DNA from: Bacillus subtilis
Lineage (GTDB): Bacteria; Pseudomonadota; Alphaproteobacteria; Rhizobiales; Rhizobiaceae
DNA length: 64,000 nucleotides
Reading direction: 5' to 3'
Assembly: GCA_021733665.1 (NCBI GenBank)
Contig: JAHREI010000007.1
Location: 98,070-162,069, forward strand
Below, piece by piece: positions 7,045-16,652 of the stretch (within the stretch, counting starts at the first letter, position 1; each line of letters starts with the position of its first letter). Position numbers and translations under genes: made by a program. Below the pieces are notes generated by a model. It saw only the letters and a list, made by a program, of their open reading frames with translations. It made no database searches and was not told the DNA's origin.

Positions 7045-9930
7045 ATGAGCTTAATTAAAGAAATCGATTACGGCACACCTGTTTCACGTTCTGAGAAAAT
7101 GGTGACCCTGACCATCGACGGCAATCAGGTGACCGTGCCGGAAGGCACCTCAATCATGCGTGCTTCGATGGAAGCCGGCATTGCCATTCCGAAGCTTTGT
7201 GCCACCGATATGGTGGATGCGTTCGGTTCCTGCCGTCTGTGCCTTGTGGAGATTGAAGGCCGTAATGGTACGCCGTCTTCCTGCACTACACCGGTGATGG
7301 AAGGGCAGGTAGTTCATACCCAGACCGGCCGTTTGAAATCTTTACGCAAAGGCGTGATGGAGCTGTATATCTCCGATCACCCGCTGGACTGTCTGACCTG
7401 CGCTGCCAATGGCGATTGCGAATTGCAGGATATGGCCGGTGCTGTAGGTTTGCGTGACGTGCGTTACGGTCAGGACGGCGCAAACCACGTGTTTAAGCAA
7501 GGCCGCAATGACGGTGCTCTGAATGCGAAATGGATGCCGAAAGACGAGAGCAATCCGTATTTCACCTATGATCCTTCCAAATGTATTGTCTGCTCACGCT
7601 GTGTCCGCGCCTGTGAAGAAGTGCAGGGTACTTTCGCGCTGACCATTGAGGGGCGTGGTTTCAACTCCCGCGTCTCACCGGGGATGCATGAGAGCTTCCT
7701 GGGCTCGGAGTGTGTGTCCTGTGGTGCCTGTGTGCAGGCTTGTCCGACGGCAACGCTGACAGAAAAATCGGTGATCGAAATCGGTCAGCCGGAACATTCC
7801 AAAGTCACGACTTGCGCATATTGCGGTGTCGGTTGTTCTTTCAAAGCGGAAATGCGCGGCGAAGAACTGGTGCGTATGGTGCCATATAAAGACGGTAAAG
7901 CCAATCGCGGCCACTCCTGTGTTAAAGGCCGCTTTGCTTATGGCTACGCCCATCATAAAGACCGTATTCTCAAACCGATGATCCGTGAAAAGATCACCGA
8001 TCCTTGGCGCGAAGTGTCATGGGAAGAAGCCTATGGCCGTGTGGCGAGTGAGTTTAAACGTTTGCAGACCCAGTACGGGCGCAATTCCATCGGGGGTATT
8101 ACCTCGTCACGCTGTACCAATGAAGAAACCTTCCTTGTGCAGAAACTGATCCGTGCTGGTTTCGGCAATAACAATGTTGATACCTGTGCGCGTGTCTGCC
8201 ATTCGCCGACCGGCTATGGTCTGAACCAGACTTTCGGTACCTCTGCTGGTACGCAGGATTTTGACAGTGTTGAACATTCCGATGTGGTGATGGTGATCGG
8301 TGCCAACCCAACCGACGGTCATCCGGTGTTCGGCTCACGTCTGCGTAAGCGTTTGCGCCAAGGTGCCAAGCTGATTGTGATTGATCCGCGTCGTATTGAT
8401 CTGGTGCGTTCACCGCATATTGAGGCTGCACATCATCTGGCACTGCGTCCTGGCACGAACGTGGCAATCATGACCGCGCTGGCGCATGTGATTGTAACGG
8501 AAGGTCTGCAGGATGATGCTTTCATCCGTGAGCGTTGCGAGAATGAAGAATTCCGCGATTGGGTGGAATTCGTCTCCCAGCCGCAATATAGCCCTGAGGC
8601 TGTGGAGCTGCTGACCGGTGTTCCGGCGGAGGAAGTACGCGGCGCAGCCCGTTTGTTTGCAACCGGCGGCAATGGTGCGATTTATTACGGTCTTGGTGTA
8701 ACCGAGCACAGTCAGGGTTCCACCACAGTAATGGCGATTGCCAATCTCGCGATGGTCACCGGTAATATTGGCCGCAAGGGTGTGGGTGTGAACCCTCTGC
8801 GTGGTCAGAACAACGTGCAGGGTTCCTGCGATATGGGTTCGTTCCCGCATGAATTGCCGGGTTATCGTCATATCTCCGATCCTGCAACTCGTGAGATTTA
8901 TGAAAATATCTGGGGTGTGATCCTGCAGGATGAGCCGGGTCTGCGTATTCCGAATATGCTGGATGCGGCGGTAGAAGGTACCTTCAAGGGCATCTATATT
9001 CAGGGTGAGGATATTCTGCAGTCCGATCCGGATACCCGCCATGTGGCTGCCGGTCTGGAAGCCATGGAATGTGTGGTGGTGCAGGACTTGTTCCTCAATG
9101 AGACTGCCAATTTTGCTCATGTTTTCCTGCCGGGTTCGACCTTCCTCGAAAAGGACGGTACATTCACCAATGCGGAGCGCCGTATCAACCGGGTGCGTAA
9201 AGTGATGACACCAACCAATGGCTATGCTGACTGGGAAGTGACACAGAACCTGGCCCGTGCGATGGGACTGAACTGGAACTATACGCATCCGTCGCAGATC
9301 ATGGACGAAATTGCTATGACCACACCGACATTTGCGGGCGTGTCCTATGAATTGCTGGAACGTGAAGGTTCCGTGCAGTGGCCATGTAATGCCAAAGCAC
9401 CGCTCGGCACGCCGGTCATGCATATTGACCATTTCGTGCGCGGCAAAGGCAAGTTCATGCGCACCGAATATGTGGCAACTGATGAGCGTTCAGGTCCACG
9501 CTTCCCGTTGCTGCTCACCACCGGACGTATTCTGTCGCAATATAATGTGGGTGCACAAACCCGCCGTACCGAAAATGTGGCGTGGCACGCGGAAGACCGT
9601 CTGGAAATCCATCCGCATGATGCGGAAGTGCGCGGTTTGCGCGATGGTGACTGGGTGAAAATCGCCAGCCGTGCCGGTGAAACAACCTTGCGGGCGCTGG
9701 TTACAGACCGTGTGACACCGGGTGTGGTCTATACGACCTTCCACCACCCGACGACACAGGCCAATGTGGTGACTACCGATTTCTCGGACTGGGCGACCAA
9801 CTGTCCGGAATATAAGGTAACTGCGGTGCAGATCAGCGCATCCAACGGCCCGACACAATGGCAGCAGGAATATCGCGAACATTCCGAAGCCAGCCGCCAT
9901 ATTGAAACAGCTTTGGATACGGTGAGCTAA
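7045..9930 (+). CDS. fdsA: NAD-dependent formate dehydrogenase alpha subunit (molybdopterin catalytic subunit)
   Basis: Catalytic subunit, 961 aa, oxidising formate to CO2 at a bis-MGD metal centre in the cytoplasm. An N-terminal [2Fe-2S] ferredoxin domain (about 20-100) resembles NuoG. Ferredoxin-like cysteines follow at C180, C183, C186, C190 and C223, C226, C229, C233. The cluster next to the cofactor begins at C257, C260, C264 (CAYCGVGC). The metal ligand is cysteine: in NVDTCARVCHSPT it is C385 followed by H386, where E. coli FdhF has selenocysteine. The C-terminal molydop-binding domain ends the protein. ATG at 7045 with AGGAGTGACAG upstream. No fdhD sulfurtransferase gene accompanies it here. 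Confidence 0.96.
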   Translation: MSLIKEIDYGTPVSRSEKMVTLTIDGNQVTVPEGTSIMRASMEAGIAIPKLCATDMVDAFGSCRLCLVEIEGRNGTPSSCTTPVMEGQVVHTQTGRLKSLRKGVMELYISDHPLDCLTCAANGDCELQDMAGAVGLRDVRYGQDGANHVFKQGRNDGALNAKWMPKDESNPYFTYDPSKCIVCSRCVRACEEVQGTFALTIEGRGFNSRVSPGMHESFLGSECVSCGACVQACPTATLTEKSVIEIGQPEHSKVTTCAYCGVGCSFKAEMRGEELVRMVPYKDGKANRGHSCVKGRFAYGYAHHKDRILKPMIREKITDPWREVSWEEAYGRVASEFKRLQTQYGRNSIGGITSSRCTNEETFLVQKLIRAGFGNNNVDTCARVCHSPTGYGLNQTFGTSAGTQDFDSVEHSDVVMVIGANPTDGHPVFGSRLRKRLRQGAKLIVIDPRRIDLVRSPHIEAAHHLALRPGTNVAIMTALAHVIVTEGLQDDAFIRERCENEEFRDWVEFVSQPQYSPEAVELLTGVPAEEVRGAARLFATGGNGAIYYGLGVTEHSQGSTTVMAIANLAMVTGNIGRKGVGVNPLRGQNNVQGSCDMGSFPHELPGYRHISDPATREIYENIWGVILQDEPGLRIPNMLDAAVEGTFKGIYIQGEDILQSDPDTRHVAAGLEAMECVVVQDLFLNETANFAHVFLPGSTFLEKDGTFTNAERRINRVRKVMTPTNGYADWEVTQNLARAMGLNWNYTHPSQIMDEIAMTTPTFAGVSYELLEREGSVQWPCNAKAPLGTPVMHIDHFVRGKGKFMRTEYVATDERSGPRFPLLLTTGRILSQYNVGAQTRRTENVAWHAEDRLEIHPHDAEVRGLRDGDWVKIASRAGETTLRALVTDRVTPGVVYTTFHHPTTQANVVTTDFSDWATNCPEYKVTAVQISASNGPTQWQQEYREHSEASRHIETALDTVS

Positions 9931-9933
9931 GCT

Positions 9934-10164
9934 ATGAGTGAACATACTTATCGCAGCCGACTTCCGATGATGGCATCGCAGATTGCCACATTTTTTAGTT
10001 CGCAGACGCAGATTGATCAGGCGGCAGGTGTTGCCAAACATATCAATATGTTCTGGGAACCGCGTATGCGGTCGCAATTGTTTGATTTGATTGATGCAGG
10101 CGGAGAGGGGTTACATCCTCTGGTGTTGCAAGCGGCACCACTGATTAAACGGCCAAATGCATAA
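9934..10164 (+). CDS. fdsD: Formate dehydrogenase delta subunit
   Basis: A 76-residue protein matching the FdsD family by length, position and the stretch QIATFFSSQTQIDQAAGVAKHINMFWEPRMR. Three bases separate it from fdsA. FdsD proteins are needed for full activity or assembly of the complex, but the mechanism is not settled. Last gene of the fds operon before a terminator. Confidence 0.88.
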   Translation: MSEHTYRSRLPMMASQIATFFSSQTQIDQAAGVAKHINMFWEPRMRSQLFDLIDAGGEGLHPLVLQAAPLIKRPNA

Positions 10165-10168
10165 CAAG

Positions 10169-10202
10169 TTTCAGCCGGATACAGTCCTGTGTCCGGCTGA
10201 AA
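10169..10202 (+). terminator. Terminator after the fds operon
   Basis: Inverted repeat TTTCAGCCGGA / TCCGGCTGAAA, extended inward by further pairs, followed by a moderately T-rich stretch. It begins four bases after the fdsD stop. Confidence 0.65.
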
Positions 10203-10294
10203 TATTTCAGGTTTAGCGTTTTTATTTTGACAATCGGGGATGCTCACGGGAGATGGGCAGGCTGCGGCACGTCCGCAGAAGGGAGAACTATGTT

Positions 10295-11947
10295 ATGAGC
10301 GCAACAGATCAGACACTGGGCGGTTTGAGCGGGCCGGGAATACTCGACCGTGAGCGGATTATCGCCAAACCCGGATTTAACCGCTGGCTGGTGCCACCGG
10401 CGGCGCTGGCGATCCATTTATGTATCGGTATGGCTTATGGTTTCAGCGTATTCTGGCTGCCGCTCAGCCGTGCGCTGACCGGCGATGCGGCAGGTGCCTG
10501 TACCGATATGAGCCTGCTGACTGCCCTGTTTACCACCAGCTGTAACTGGCGTGTGGCTGATCTGGGCTGGATCTATACGCTGTTCTTTGTGTTGCTTGGC
10601 TGTTCTGCTGCGATCTGGGGTGGTTGGCTGGAGCGCGTGGGGCCGCGCAAAGCAGGTTTTGTATCGGCACTTTGCTGGTGCGGCGGCATGGTGATTGCCG
10701 CGATCGGTGTGATGACCCACCAATTATGGCTGATGTGGGTTGGTGCCGGTTTCATTGGTGGTATCGGTCTTGGTCTTGGCTATATTTCACCGGTTTCCAC
10801 ACTGATCAAATGGTTCCCTGATCGTCGTGGTATGGCGACCGGTATGGCAATTATGGGTTTTGGCGGCGGTGCTATGATCGGTGCGCCAATGGCTGATCTG
10901 TTGATGGAGCATTTTAAAACGCCGGAAACAGTCGGCGTCTGGCAGACCTTTCTGGTAATGGCTGCCGGTTATTTCGTCTTCATGATGGGCGGTGCCTTCG
11001 GCTACCGTATTCCGCCAGCGGGCTGGAAACCGGAAGGCTGGGTGGCACCGCAAACTAAGAAAGCGATGATTACCAGCCGCCATGTGCATTTGCGTGATGC
11101 GCATAAGACCTCGCAATTCTGGCTGATCTGGGCAGTGCTGTGCCTGAACGTCTCTGCCGGTATTGGTGTGATCGGTATGGCATCACCAATGTTGCAGGAG
11201 ATTTTCGGCGGTCGTCTGATCGGTGAGGCAGGGCTGACTTTCACAGAGCTGAGTACAGAGCAGAAGGCTGCGATTGCAGCAATTGCTGCCGGTTTTACCG
11301 GACTGATCTCACTGTTTAATATTGGTGGTCGTTTCTTCTGGGCTTCTTTGTCTGACCGTCTTGGCCGTAAGGCCACTTACTTTACTTTCTTCGCTCTTGG
11401 CATTGTACTCTACACCTTACTGCCAACTGCTGCGCATATGGGTTCGGTCACGCTGTTTGTGGTGATGGTCTGTATCATCCTGTCAATGTATGGCGGTGGT
11501 TTTGCCACGGTGCCCGCCTATCTGGCGGATATTTTCGGCACGCAATTTGTGGGTGCTATTCACGGGCGTTTGCTGACCGCATGGGCAACGGCGGGGATCG
11601 TCGGGCCGGTCGTGGTGAATTATATCCGTGAGTTCCAGATTGCTGCCGGTGTGCCGCGCGCGCAGGTCTATGATTATACGATGTATATTCTGGCCGGTAT
11701 GCTGACACTGGGTCTGATAGCGAATTTCTTCATCAAACCGCTGGGCGATAAGTGGTTTATGTCGGATGCAGAAGTTGCCAAACTTCAGGCCGCAGTCAAA
11801 GCTGAAGCGACAGGGCCGAGTGGTTCCTTCGGCATTGGCACAGGCGGGCTGGATGCCAAAGCTGCCCTTGCATGGGCTGCTGTGGGTATCCCGATTATCT
11901 GGGGCGTGTGGACAACTTTTGAAAAATCTCTGATCCTGTTTCGTTAA
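10295..11947 (+). CDS. OFA-family MFS transporter (oxalate/formate antiporter type)
   Basis: Multi-pass inner-membrane transporter of the major facilitator superfamily, 550 aa from the ATG at 10295, which has AAGGGAG nine bases upstream; an earlier in-frame ATG at 10253 lacks such support. The first helix region (GMAYGFSVFWLPLSRAL) and the loop WFPDRRGMATGMAIMGFGGGAMIG are hallmarks of the OFA family, whose founder OxlT exchanges oxalate for formate. A large central loop and a GTGGLDAK segment before a last helix are visible. Placement right after the formate dehydrogenase genes suggests formate or a formate-yielding acid as substrate. Substrate is inferred, not shown. Confidence 0.85.
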   Translation: MSATDQTLGGLSGPGILDRERIIAKPGFNRWLVPPAALAIHLCIGMAYGFSVFWLPLSRALTGDAAGACTDMSLLTALFTTSCNWRVADLGWIYTLFFVLLGCSAAIWGGWLERVGPRKAGFVSALCWCGGMVIAAIGVMTHQLWLMWVGAGFIGGIGLGLGYISPVSTLIKWFPDRRGMATGMAIMGFGGGAMIGAPMADLLMEHFKTPETVGVWQTFLVMAAGYFVFMMGGAFGYRIPPAGWKPEGWVAPQTKKAMITSRHVHLRDAHKTSQFWLIWAVLCLNVSAGIGVIGMASPMLQEIFGGRLIGEAGLTFTELSTEQKAAIAAIAAGFTGLISLFNIGGRFFWASLSDRLGRKATYFTFFALGIVLYTLLPTAAHMGSVTLFVVMVCIILSMYGGGFATVPAYLADIFGTQFVGAIHGRLLTAWATAGIVGPVVVNYIREFQIAAGVPRAQVYDYTMYILAGMLTLGLIANFFIKPLGDKWFMSDAEVAKLQAAVKAEATGPSGSFGIGTGGLDAKAALAWAAVGIPIIWGVWTTFEKSLILFR

Positions 11948-11970
11948 AGAAGAAGGTTCAGTCTGATTGA

Positions 11971-11999
11971 AAACTCCGGCAGCAATGCCGGAGTTTTTT
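11971..11999 (+). terminator. Terminator after the OFA transporter gene
   Basis: Perfect stem AAACTCCGGC / GCCGGAGTTT with a 6-base loop and a following T run. Confidence 0.9.
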
Positions 12000-12262
12000 A
12001 TTTCCCCATAAAAATCAAAGGTTTTTGCAAGATGGAACGCTGTTGAAAACGACGATTTCCGGCCATTTGATGCGATGAATGATAAAACTATTCCATTTTG
12101 GTATGGGTAGTCAGAAATTGCATTGGCCTTGAAAGCTGTTCGCTGCCTATAAATTTCACGTCTGAAATTAAAAAATAAATGCCGCAAAGAGGCAAATCAA
12201 TTCAGACGCAAGAGTGGGTAATGGAGTGCTGTTTGTAACAAGCAGCAGCAGGAGGACAGGCC

Positions 12263-13216
12263 GTGGCAGAACTGCGTCAGGCACGAGACAGCTTTCGTCT
12301 GAAAGTCAGCGATATTCATGAAATTGCGGTTTACGATTACGGCAATCCGGATGGTATTCCGGCTGTGTTTCTGCATGGCGGACCAGGCGCCGGTGTATCG
12401 GCCAAGCAGGTTGCCAGCTTCGATCTTGATACCTATCGCGTCATTACTTTCGATCAGCGCGGTGCCGGACAATCAACACCAATTGCAGAATTGCGCGAAA
12501 ATACCACGCAGCATCTGATTGCAGATATTGAACGCATCCGTGAGCATTTCGGCATTGAGCGCTGGCTGGTGACCGGCGGTTCGTGGGGCTCTTGCCTGTC
12601 ACTGGCCTATGGTCAGGCACATCCGGAGCGCTGCCTCGGTTTCCGCATTCACGGAATTTTCCTTGGTGACCGCGAAGACAGCGACTGGTGGTTCCACGGC
12701 TCACGAACGATTTTTCCTGATTACTGGCAGGAATTTGCAGAATTTGTGCCGGAAGATGAACGGGGCGATCTGCTGAAAGCCTATTACAAGCGTCTGACCT
12801 GCGGTGATCCGGCGGTGGAACATGCTGCGGCGCAGAGCCTGCGCGGTTTTTCTGCCCGTACACAGACATTGGAGCCGAGCGCAGAGCATGTCTCGACATT
12901 ATTGCAGAGTGATGCGGCTTTGGCAGTTTCGCGCATTTTCACGCATTATTGCATGAATGGCGCCTTTATGCCTGCTAATGCGCTGCTTGATAATCTCGAC
13001 CGTATCCGCCATCTGCCGGCAGAAATTGTGCAGGGGCGTTATGATACAGTGACCCCGATGGTGACAGCATGGAAGCTGAAAACCGCATGGCCGGAAGCCA
13101 ATTTCACCATTGTTACTTTGTCTAATCATCAGTCGACAACCGGCCCTATGGCTGGCGCTCTTGCCGATGCTTCCGAACGTCTGGCTAAGGCCGTCAAAGC
13201 ACCGGTTCACGCATAA
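12263..13216 (+). CDS. pip: Proline iminopeptidase (S33, alpha/beta hydrolase)
   Basis: Cytoplasmic serine peptidase, 317 aa, expected to remove N-terminal proline from peptides. The oxyanion motif HGGPGAG is at 38-44, the nucleophile elbow GGSWGS puts the catalytic serine at S107, and the aspartate in GRYDTVTP is D261. The histidine sits in LSNHQS (H289) rather than the usual AGHS. The start is a GTG at 12263 behind a strong AGGAGGA. It opens the peptide-use cluster and is followed after 26 bases by an S9 peptidase. Confidence 0.9.
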   Translation: MAELRQARDSFRLKVSDIHEIAVYDYGNPDGIPAVFLHGGPGAGVSAKQVASFDLDTYRVITFDQRGAGQSTPIAELRENTTQHLIADIERIREHFGIERWLVTGGSWGSCLSLAYGQAHPERCLGFRIHGIFLGDREDSDWWFHGSRTIFPDYWQEFAEFVPEDERGDLLKAYYKRLTCGDPAVEHAAAQSLRGFSARTQTLEPSAEHVSTLLQSDAALAVSRIFTHYCMNGAFMPANALLDNLDRIRHLPAEIVQGRYDTVTPMVTAWKLKTAWPEANFTIVTLSNHQSTTGPMAGALADASERLAKAVKAPVHA

Positions 13217-13242
13217 CTTCTTTTAAAATAACGGGCAGCTTC

Positions 13243-15063
13243 ATGTTTGATACACTGAAATCCGATCCTACTGCAGTTCAGATGTCCTCCTATACGGATA
13301 TCCGCAAAGCCGTAAAACCGGCCATCTCACCGGATGGCGAATTGCTGGCATTTTTGAGTGATGCAAGCGGCACCGCACAGGTCTGGATCAAGCCTTTGGC
13401 CGGTGGCGAAGCGAAGCAGCTGACCAATCTGCCGGAACCTGTCGGCACGCTGTCTTTCAACCCGAAAAGCCGTGATCTGCTGATCAGCACCGATTGGGGC
13501 GGTGACGAGCGTCATCAGTTTTGGCTGATTGAAAATGCGGAAGGTGAGCCGCGTAAGCTGACTACTGACGCAACTGTGGTACATGGCTGGGGCTGCTGGT
13601 CACCGGATGGCACGCAGATTGTCTATTCCGCCAATTACCGTGACCGCACGCACATGGATCTCTATGTGATGACGGTTGCCAGCGGTGAAGCCAAATGTGT
13701 TTATCGGGGCACTGGCTGGCGCACGCCGGCAGCTTTCACTCCGGATGGCGCAGCACTGCTGGTCAATGACTGTACCCGCGCCATGACGGATCAGAATTTC
13801 TGCCGTCTCGATCTGGCAAGCGGCGCTTATGAGGATATGTTGCCGCATCAGGGACGCGCATCCTATCAGGCTGCGAAATTTCTCAAGGACGGTTCCGGTA
13901 TTCTGCTGATTTCTGATCAGGGGCGTGACTATTCCGCTGTGATGTTCAAAGCCCATGACAGCAATGAACTTGTTGAAATTGCCGGTTTTGAAAAACAGGA
14001 TGTGGAAGCACTGGCCATTGCACCGGATCAGCAGAGCGTGGCGCTGGTTCTCAACCGTCAGGGTTGGAATGAGATTGTCATCATTGACCGACAGGGCAAA
14101 GTGCAAAAATCTCTGCCGACGCCAATGCCTTGTGTGATTGCGTCTGTGGCATGGACACAGGATGGTTCCGCACTGGTGATGCCTGCGGAAGGTGCGGCAA
14201 CATCCGGTGATATCTGGCGCTGTGAGGTGGCTACAGGCACCTATAGCCGTCTGACCGATGCGCCAAAGGCAAAAACTACTCTGCCGGACTTTATTGAGCC
14301 GACTGTTACCAGTGTTGCGAGCTTTGACGGATTGGATGTTCCTTATTTCGTCTATCAGCCGACTGTTGCTGCACCTGCAAGCGGTTATCCGGTGATGATC
14401 ATTGTTCATGGCGGCCCTGAAGCTCAGTGGAAGCCGGATTTCCGTGCCGATATTCAATATATGCTGGCACGCGGCATTATGGTTGTTGCGCCGAATATTC
14501 GCGGCAGCACCGGCTATGGCCGTCCTTATCAGCATCTGGACGACCGCGAATTGCGTATGGATAGTGTGGCCGATCTCAAAGCCGTGCGTCTGGCCGTGGG
14601 CAATCGTGCGGATGTTGACGACAGCCGTATCGGCGTGTTTGGCCGCTCCTATGGCGGTTTCATGGTGCTGGCGGCTCTCACTGAATATCCGGATTTGTGG
14701 AAGCTGGGTGTGGAATATTACGGCATCGCCAATTTCCTGACTTTGATGGAAACTACCGGCCCGTGGCGCAAAGTCCTGCGCGAAGTGGAATATGGTGATG
14801 TGGCGACTATGAAAGATGCGCTGGAGCGCTTCTCGCCAATTCATAAAATGGCTGAAGTACGTGCACCGCTGATGGTGGTGCACGGGCTGGAAGATCCGCG
14901 CGTAACGCCTTGCGAGAGCGAGATGGTTTATTCCTGCCTGCGTGGTTTGGGCAAGCCGGTGGAAATTCTGCGTATTGCGCATGAAGGCCATGGTTTTGCA
15001 CGCATTGAAAACCGCCACACAGTGTTTGATGCGCTGGGACGTTTCATCGACGAAAACCTGTAA
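13243..15063 (+). CDS. S9-family peptidase (prolyl oligopeptidase/acylaminoacyl peptidase type)
   Basis: Serine peptidase of 606 aa with an N-terminal beta-propeller (about 20-340; repeated SPDG and WD40-like TolB motifs) and a C-terminal alpha/beta hydrolase domain. The triad is S469 in GRSYGGF, D551 in GLEDPR and H583 in HEGHGF. No signal peptide is visible, so it should act on imported peptides in the cytoplasm. The family releases N-terminal acylated residues, aminoacyl residues or dipeptides; which one applies here cannot be read from sequence. It follows pip and is separated from the next gene by a strong hairpin. Confidence 0.9.
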   Translation: MFDTLKSDPTAVQMSSYTDIRKAVKPAISPDGELLAFLSDASGTAQVWIKPLAGGEAKQLTNLPEPVGTLSFNPKSRDLLISTDWGGDERHQFWLIENAEGEPRKLTTDATVVHGWGCWSPDGTQIVYSANYRDRTHMDLYVMTVASGEAKCVYRGTGWRTPAAFTPDGAALLVNDCTRAMTDQNFCRLDLASGAYEDMLPHQGRASYQAAKFLKDGSGILLISDQGRDYSAVMFKAHDSNELVEIAGFEKQDVEALAIAPDQQSVALVLNRQGWNEIVIIDRQGKVQKSLPTPMPCVIASVAWTQDGSALVMPAEGAATSGDIWRCEVATGTYSRLTDAPKAKTTLPDFIEPTVTSVASFDGLDVPYFVYQPTVAAPASGYPVMIIVHGGPEAQWKPDFRADIQYMLARGIMVVAPNIRGSTGYGRPYQHLDDRELRMDSVADLKAVRLAVGNRADVDDSRIGVFGRSYGGFMVLAALTEYPDLWKLGVEYYGIANFLTLMETTGPWRKVLREVEYGDVATMKDALERFSPIHKMAEVRAPLMVVHGLEDPRVTPCESEMVYSCLRGLGKPVEILRIAHEGHGFARIENRHTVFDALGRFIDENL

Positions 15064-15070
15064 AGACAAC

Positions 15071-15110
15071 ACGGTTTCAGGCGCGGGTGGAGGCTCGTTC
15101 CTGAAACCGT
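15071..15110 (+). repeat. mRNA hairpin between the S9 and M20 genes
   Basis: Inverted repeat ACGGTTTCAGG / CCTGAAACCGT, 11 bp, loop of 18 bases. No T run follows, so it is more likely a transcript-processing or stability element than a terminator. Confidence 0.6.
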
Positions 15111-15142
15111 ATTCAAACGATATGCAAATTGGGAGGAACACC

Positions 15143-16567
15143 ATGAAAAATGGTGAGGTGATCTGGGATCTGGTGGATGCGAAGAAACGTGAGTTTGAAG
15201 AACTCAGCGACCGCGTTTGGGGTATGCCTGAAATTGCCTATACGGAATATAAATCCTGCGCCGAGCATACACAGATGCTGCGTGATCAGGGTTTCAAGAT
15301 TACGGAAAATGTGGCTGGTATCCCGACTGCCGTGATCGGTGAAGCCGGTGAAGGCGGGCCTGTTATCGCTATTCTCGGTGAATATGATGCATTGCCGGGT
15401 CTAAGCCAGGAAGCCGGTATTGCTGAGCCGCGTCCGATCCCGGGCACAGGTCACGGCCATGGCTGCGGCCATAATCTGCTGGGTTCTGCAGCACTTCTCG
15501 CAGCAACAGCTGTGAAAGACTGGCTGGAACAGAACGGTAAAAAAGGCCGTGTGCGTTATTACGGTTGCCCTGCGGAAGAGGGCGGTGCTGCCAAGGCTTT
15601 CATGGTGCGCGCCGGTGCTTTTGATGATGTGGATATTGCCATTTCATGGCATCCGGCTTCGTTCACGCAAGTGGATGATGCCCAGTCGCTGGCGAATACC
15701 CGCATGGACTTCGAGTTTACCGGTCGTGCGTCCCACGCTGCTGCTGCACCACATCTCGGCCGTTCCGCTCTCGATGCGGTTGAACTGATGAGCGTTGGCT
15801 GCAACTATCTGCGCGAGCATATTCCGGCAGATTGCCGTCTGCATTATGCCTATCTCAATGCCGGTGGTATCGCGCCGAACGTAGTGCAGGCCAAAGCGAA
15901 AGTCCGTTATGCAATCCGCGCAACCGATCTGCCGGGCATGTTCTCGCTCAATGAGCGTGTGAAAAAAGTAGCGCAGGGCGCTGCTATGATGACCGAAACC
16001 ACGGTCGATATTTCCATCATGAGTGCGGTGTCCAATCTGCTCGGCAATACGCCGCTGGAAATCGCCATGCATTCCAATATGGAGCGTCTCGGCGGCGTAC
16101 CGTTTGATGATGCTGATCGTGCTTTTGCTGCGAAAATTCAGGCAACGCTGTCTGCAGAAGATATTGAAACCGATTACCTGCGTGTTGGTCAGCCTTTCGC
16201 TGAAAATGCACCGCTTTGCGATTATGTACTGCCACGCGAACAGACAGGCGTGCCGATGATTGGTTCTACCGATCTGGGCGATGTCAGCTGGGCGGTGCCG
16301 ACTGTGCAGGCACGTGTTGCCACCCATGCGATCGGCTCACCTGGTCACTCATGGCAGATCACTGCGCAGGGCAAAATGCCGGCCGCGCATAAAGGCATGG
16401 TCTATGCGGCTAAAGTTATGGCCGGAACTGCACTGGATGTGATGCAGGATGAGAGCATTCTCAATGCTGCCAAAGCTGATCATCAGGCACGTATGGCGAA
16501 AACGCCTTATACCTGCCCGATTCCGCCGGAGGTTAACCCGCCATTACAGCCGCGTCCTGCTAAATAA
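15143..16567 (+). CDS. M20-family amidohydrolase, AbgB-like
   Basis: Metal-dependent amidohydrolase, 474 aa, close in length and pattern to AbgB, the p-aminobenzoyl-glutamate hydrolase subunit. Metal-binding stretches are visible: GHGHGCGHNLLG (about 95-106) and GCPAEEGGAAKA, the latter with the paired glutamates; the dimerisation domain follows (FTGRASHAAAAPH). The start at 15143 follows GGGAGGAACACC. An upstream extension reading back into the S9 gene is not used. No AbgA partner is nearby, so it more likely splits a different N-acylated amino acid or dipeptide brought in by the adjoining ABC importer. Confidence 0.85.
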   Translation: MKNGEVIWDLVDAKKREFEELSDRVWGMPEIAYTEYKSCAEHTQMLRDQGFKITENVAGIPTAVIGEAGEGGPVIAILGEYDALPGLSQEAGIAEPRPIPGTGHGHGCGHNLLGSAALLAATAVKDWLEQNGKKGRVRYYGCPAEEGGAAKAFMVRAGAFDDVDIAISWHPASFTQVDDAQSLANTRMDFEFTGRASHAAAAPHLGRSALDAVELMSVGCNYLREHIPADCRLHYAYLNAGGIAPNVVQAKAKVRYAIRATDLPGMFSLNERVKKVAQGAAMMTETTVDISIMSAVSNLLGNTPLEIAMHSNMERLGGVPFDDADRAFAAKIQATLSAEDIETDYLRVGQPFAENAPLCDYVLPREQTGVPMIGSTDLGDVSWAVPTVQARVATHAIGSPGHSWQITAQGKMPAAHKGMVYAAKVMAGTALDVMQDESILNAAKADHQARMAKTPYTCPIPPEVNPPLQPRPAK

Positions 16568-16590
16568 AATGGCTGAATAAAATCAATCGG

Positions 16591-16613
16591 CATGGCGGTG
16601 ATCTGCCGCCATG
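16591..16613 (+). repeat. mRNA hairpin before the substrate-binding protein gene
   Basis: Perfect 8-bp inverted repeat CATGGCGG / CCGCCATG with a 7-base loop. It overlaps an unlikely upstream ATG of the next gene, which supports the later start. Confidence 0.5.
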
Positions 16614-16652
16614 TCCTTTATCAACGCAAATAATGATAAACAGGGGATAAAG

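Noticed and set aside
8185..8199. Possible selenocysteine codon in the formate dehydrogenase active site
   Set aside because: The active-site codon is TGC (Cys385) and there is no in-frame TGA.
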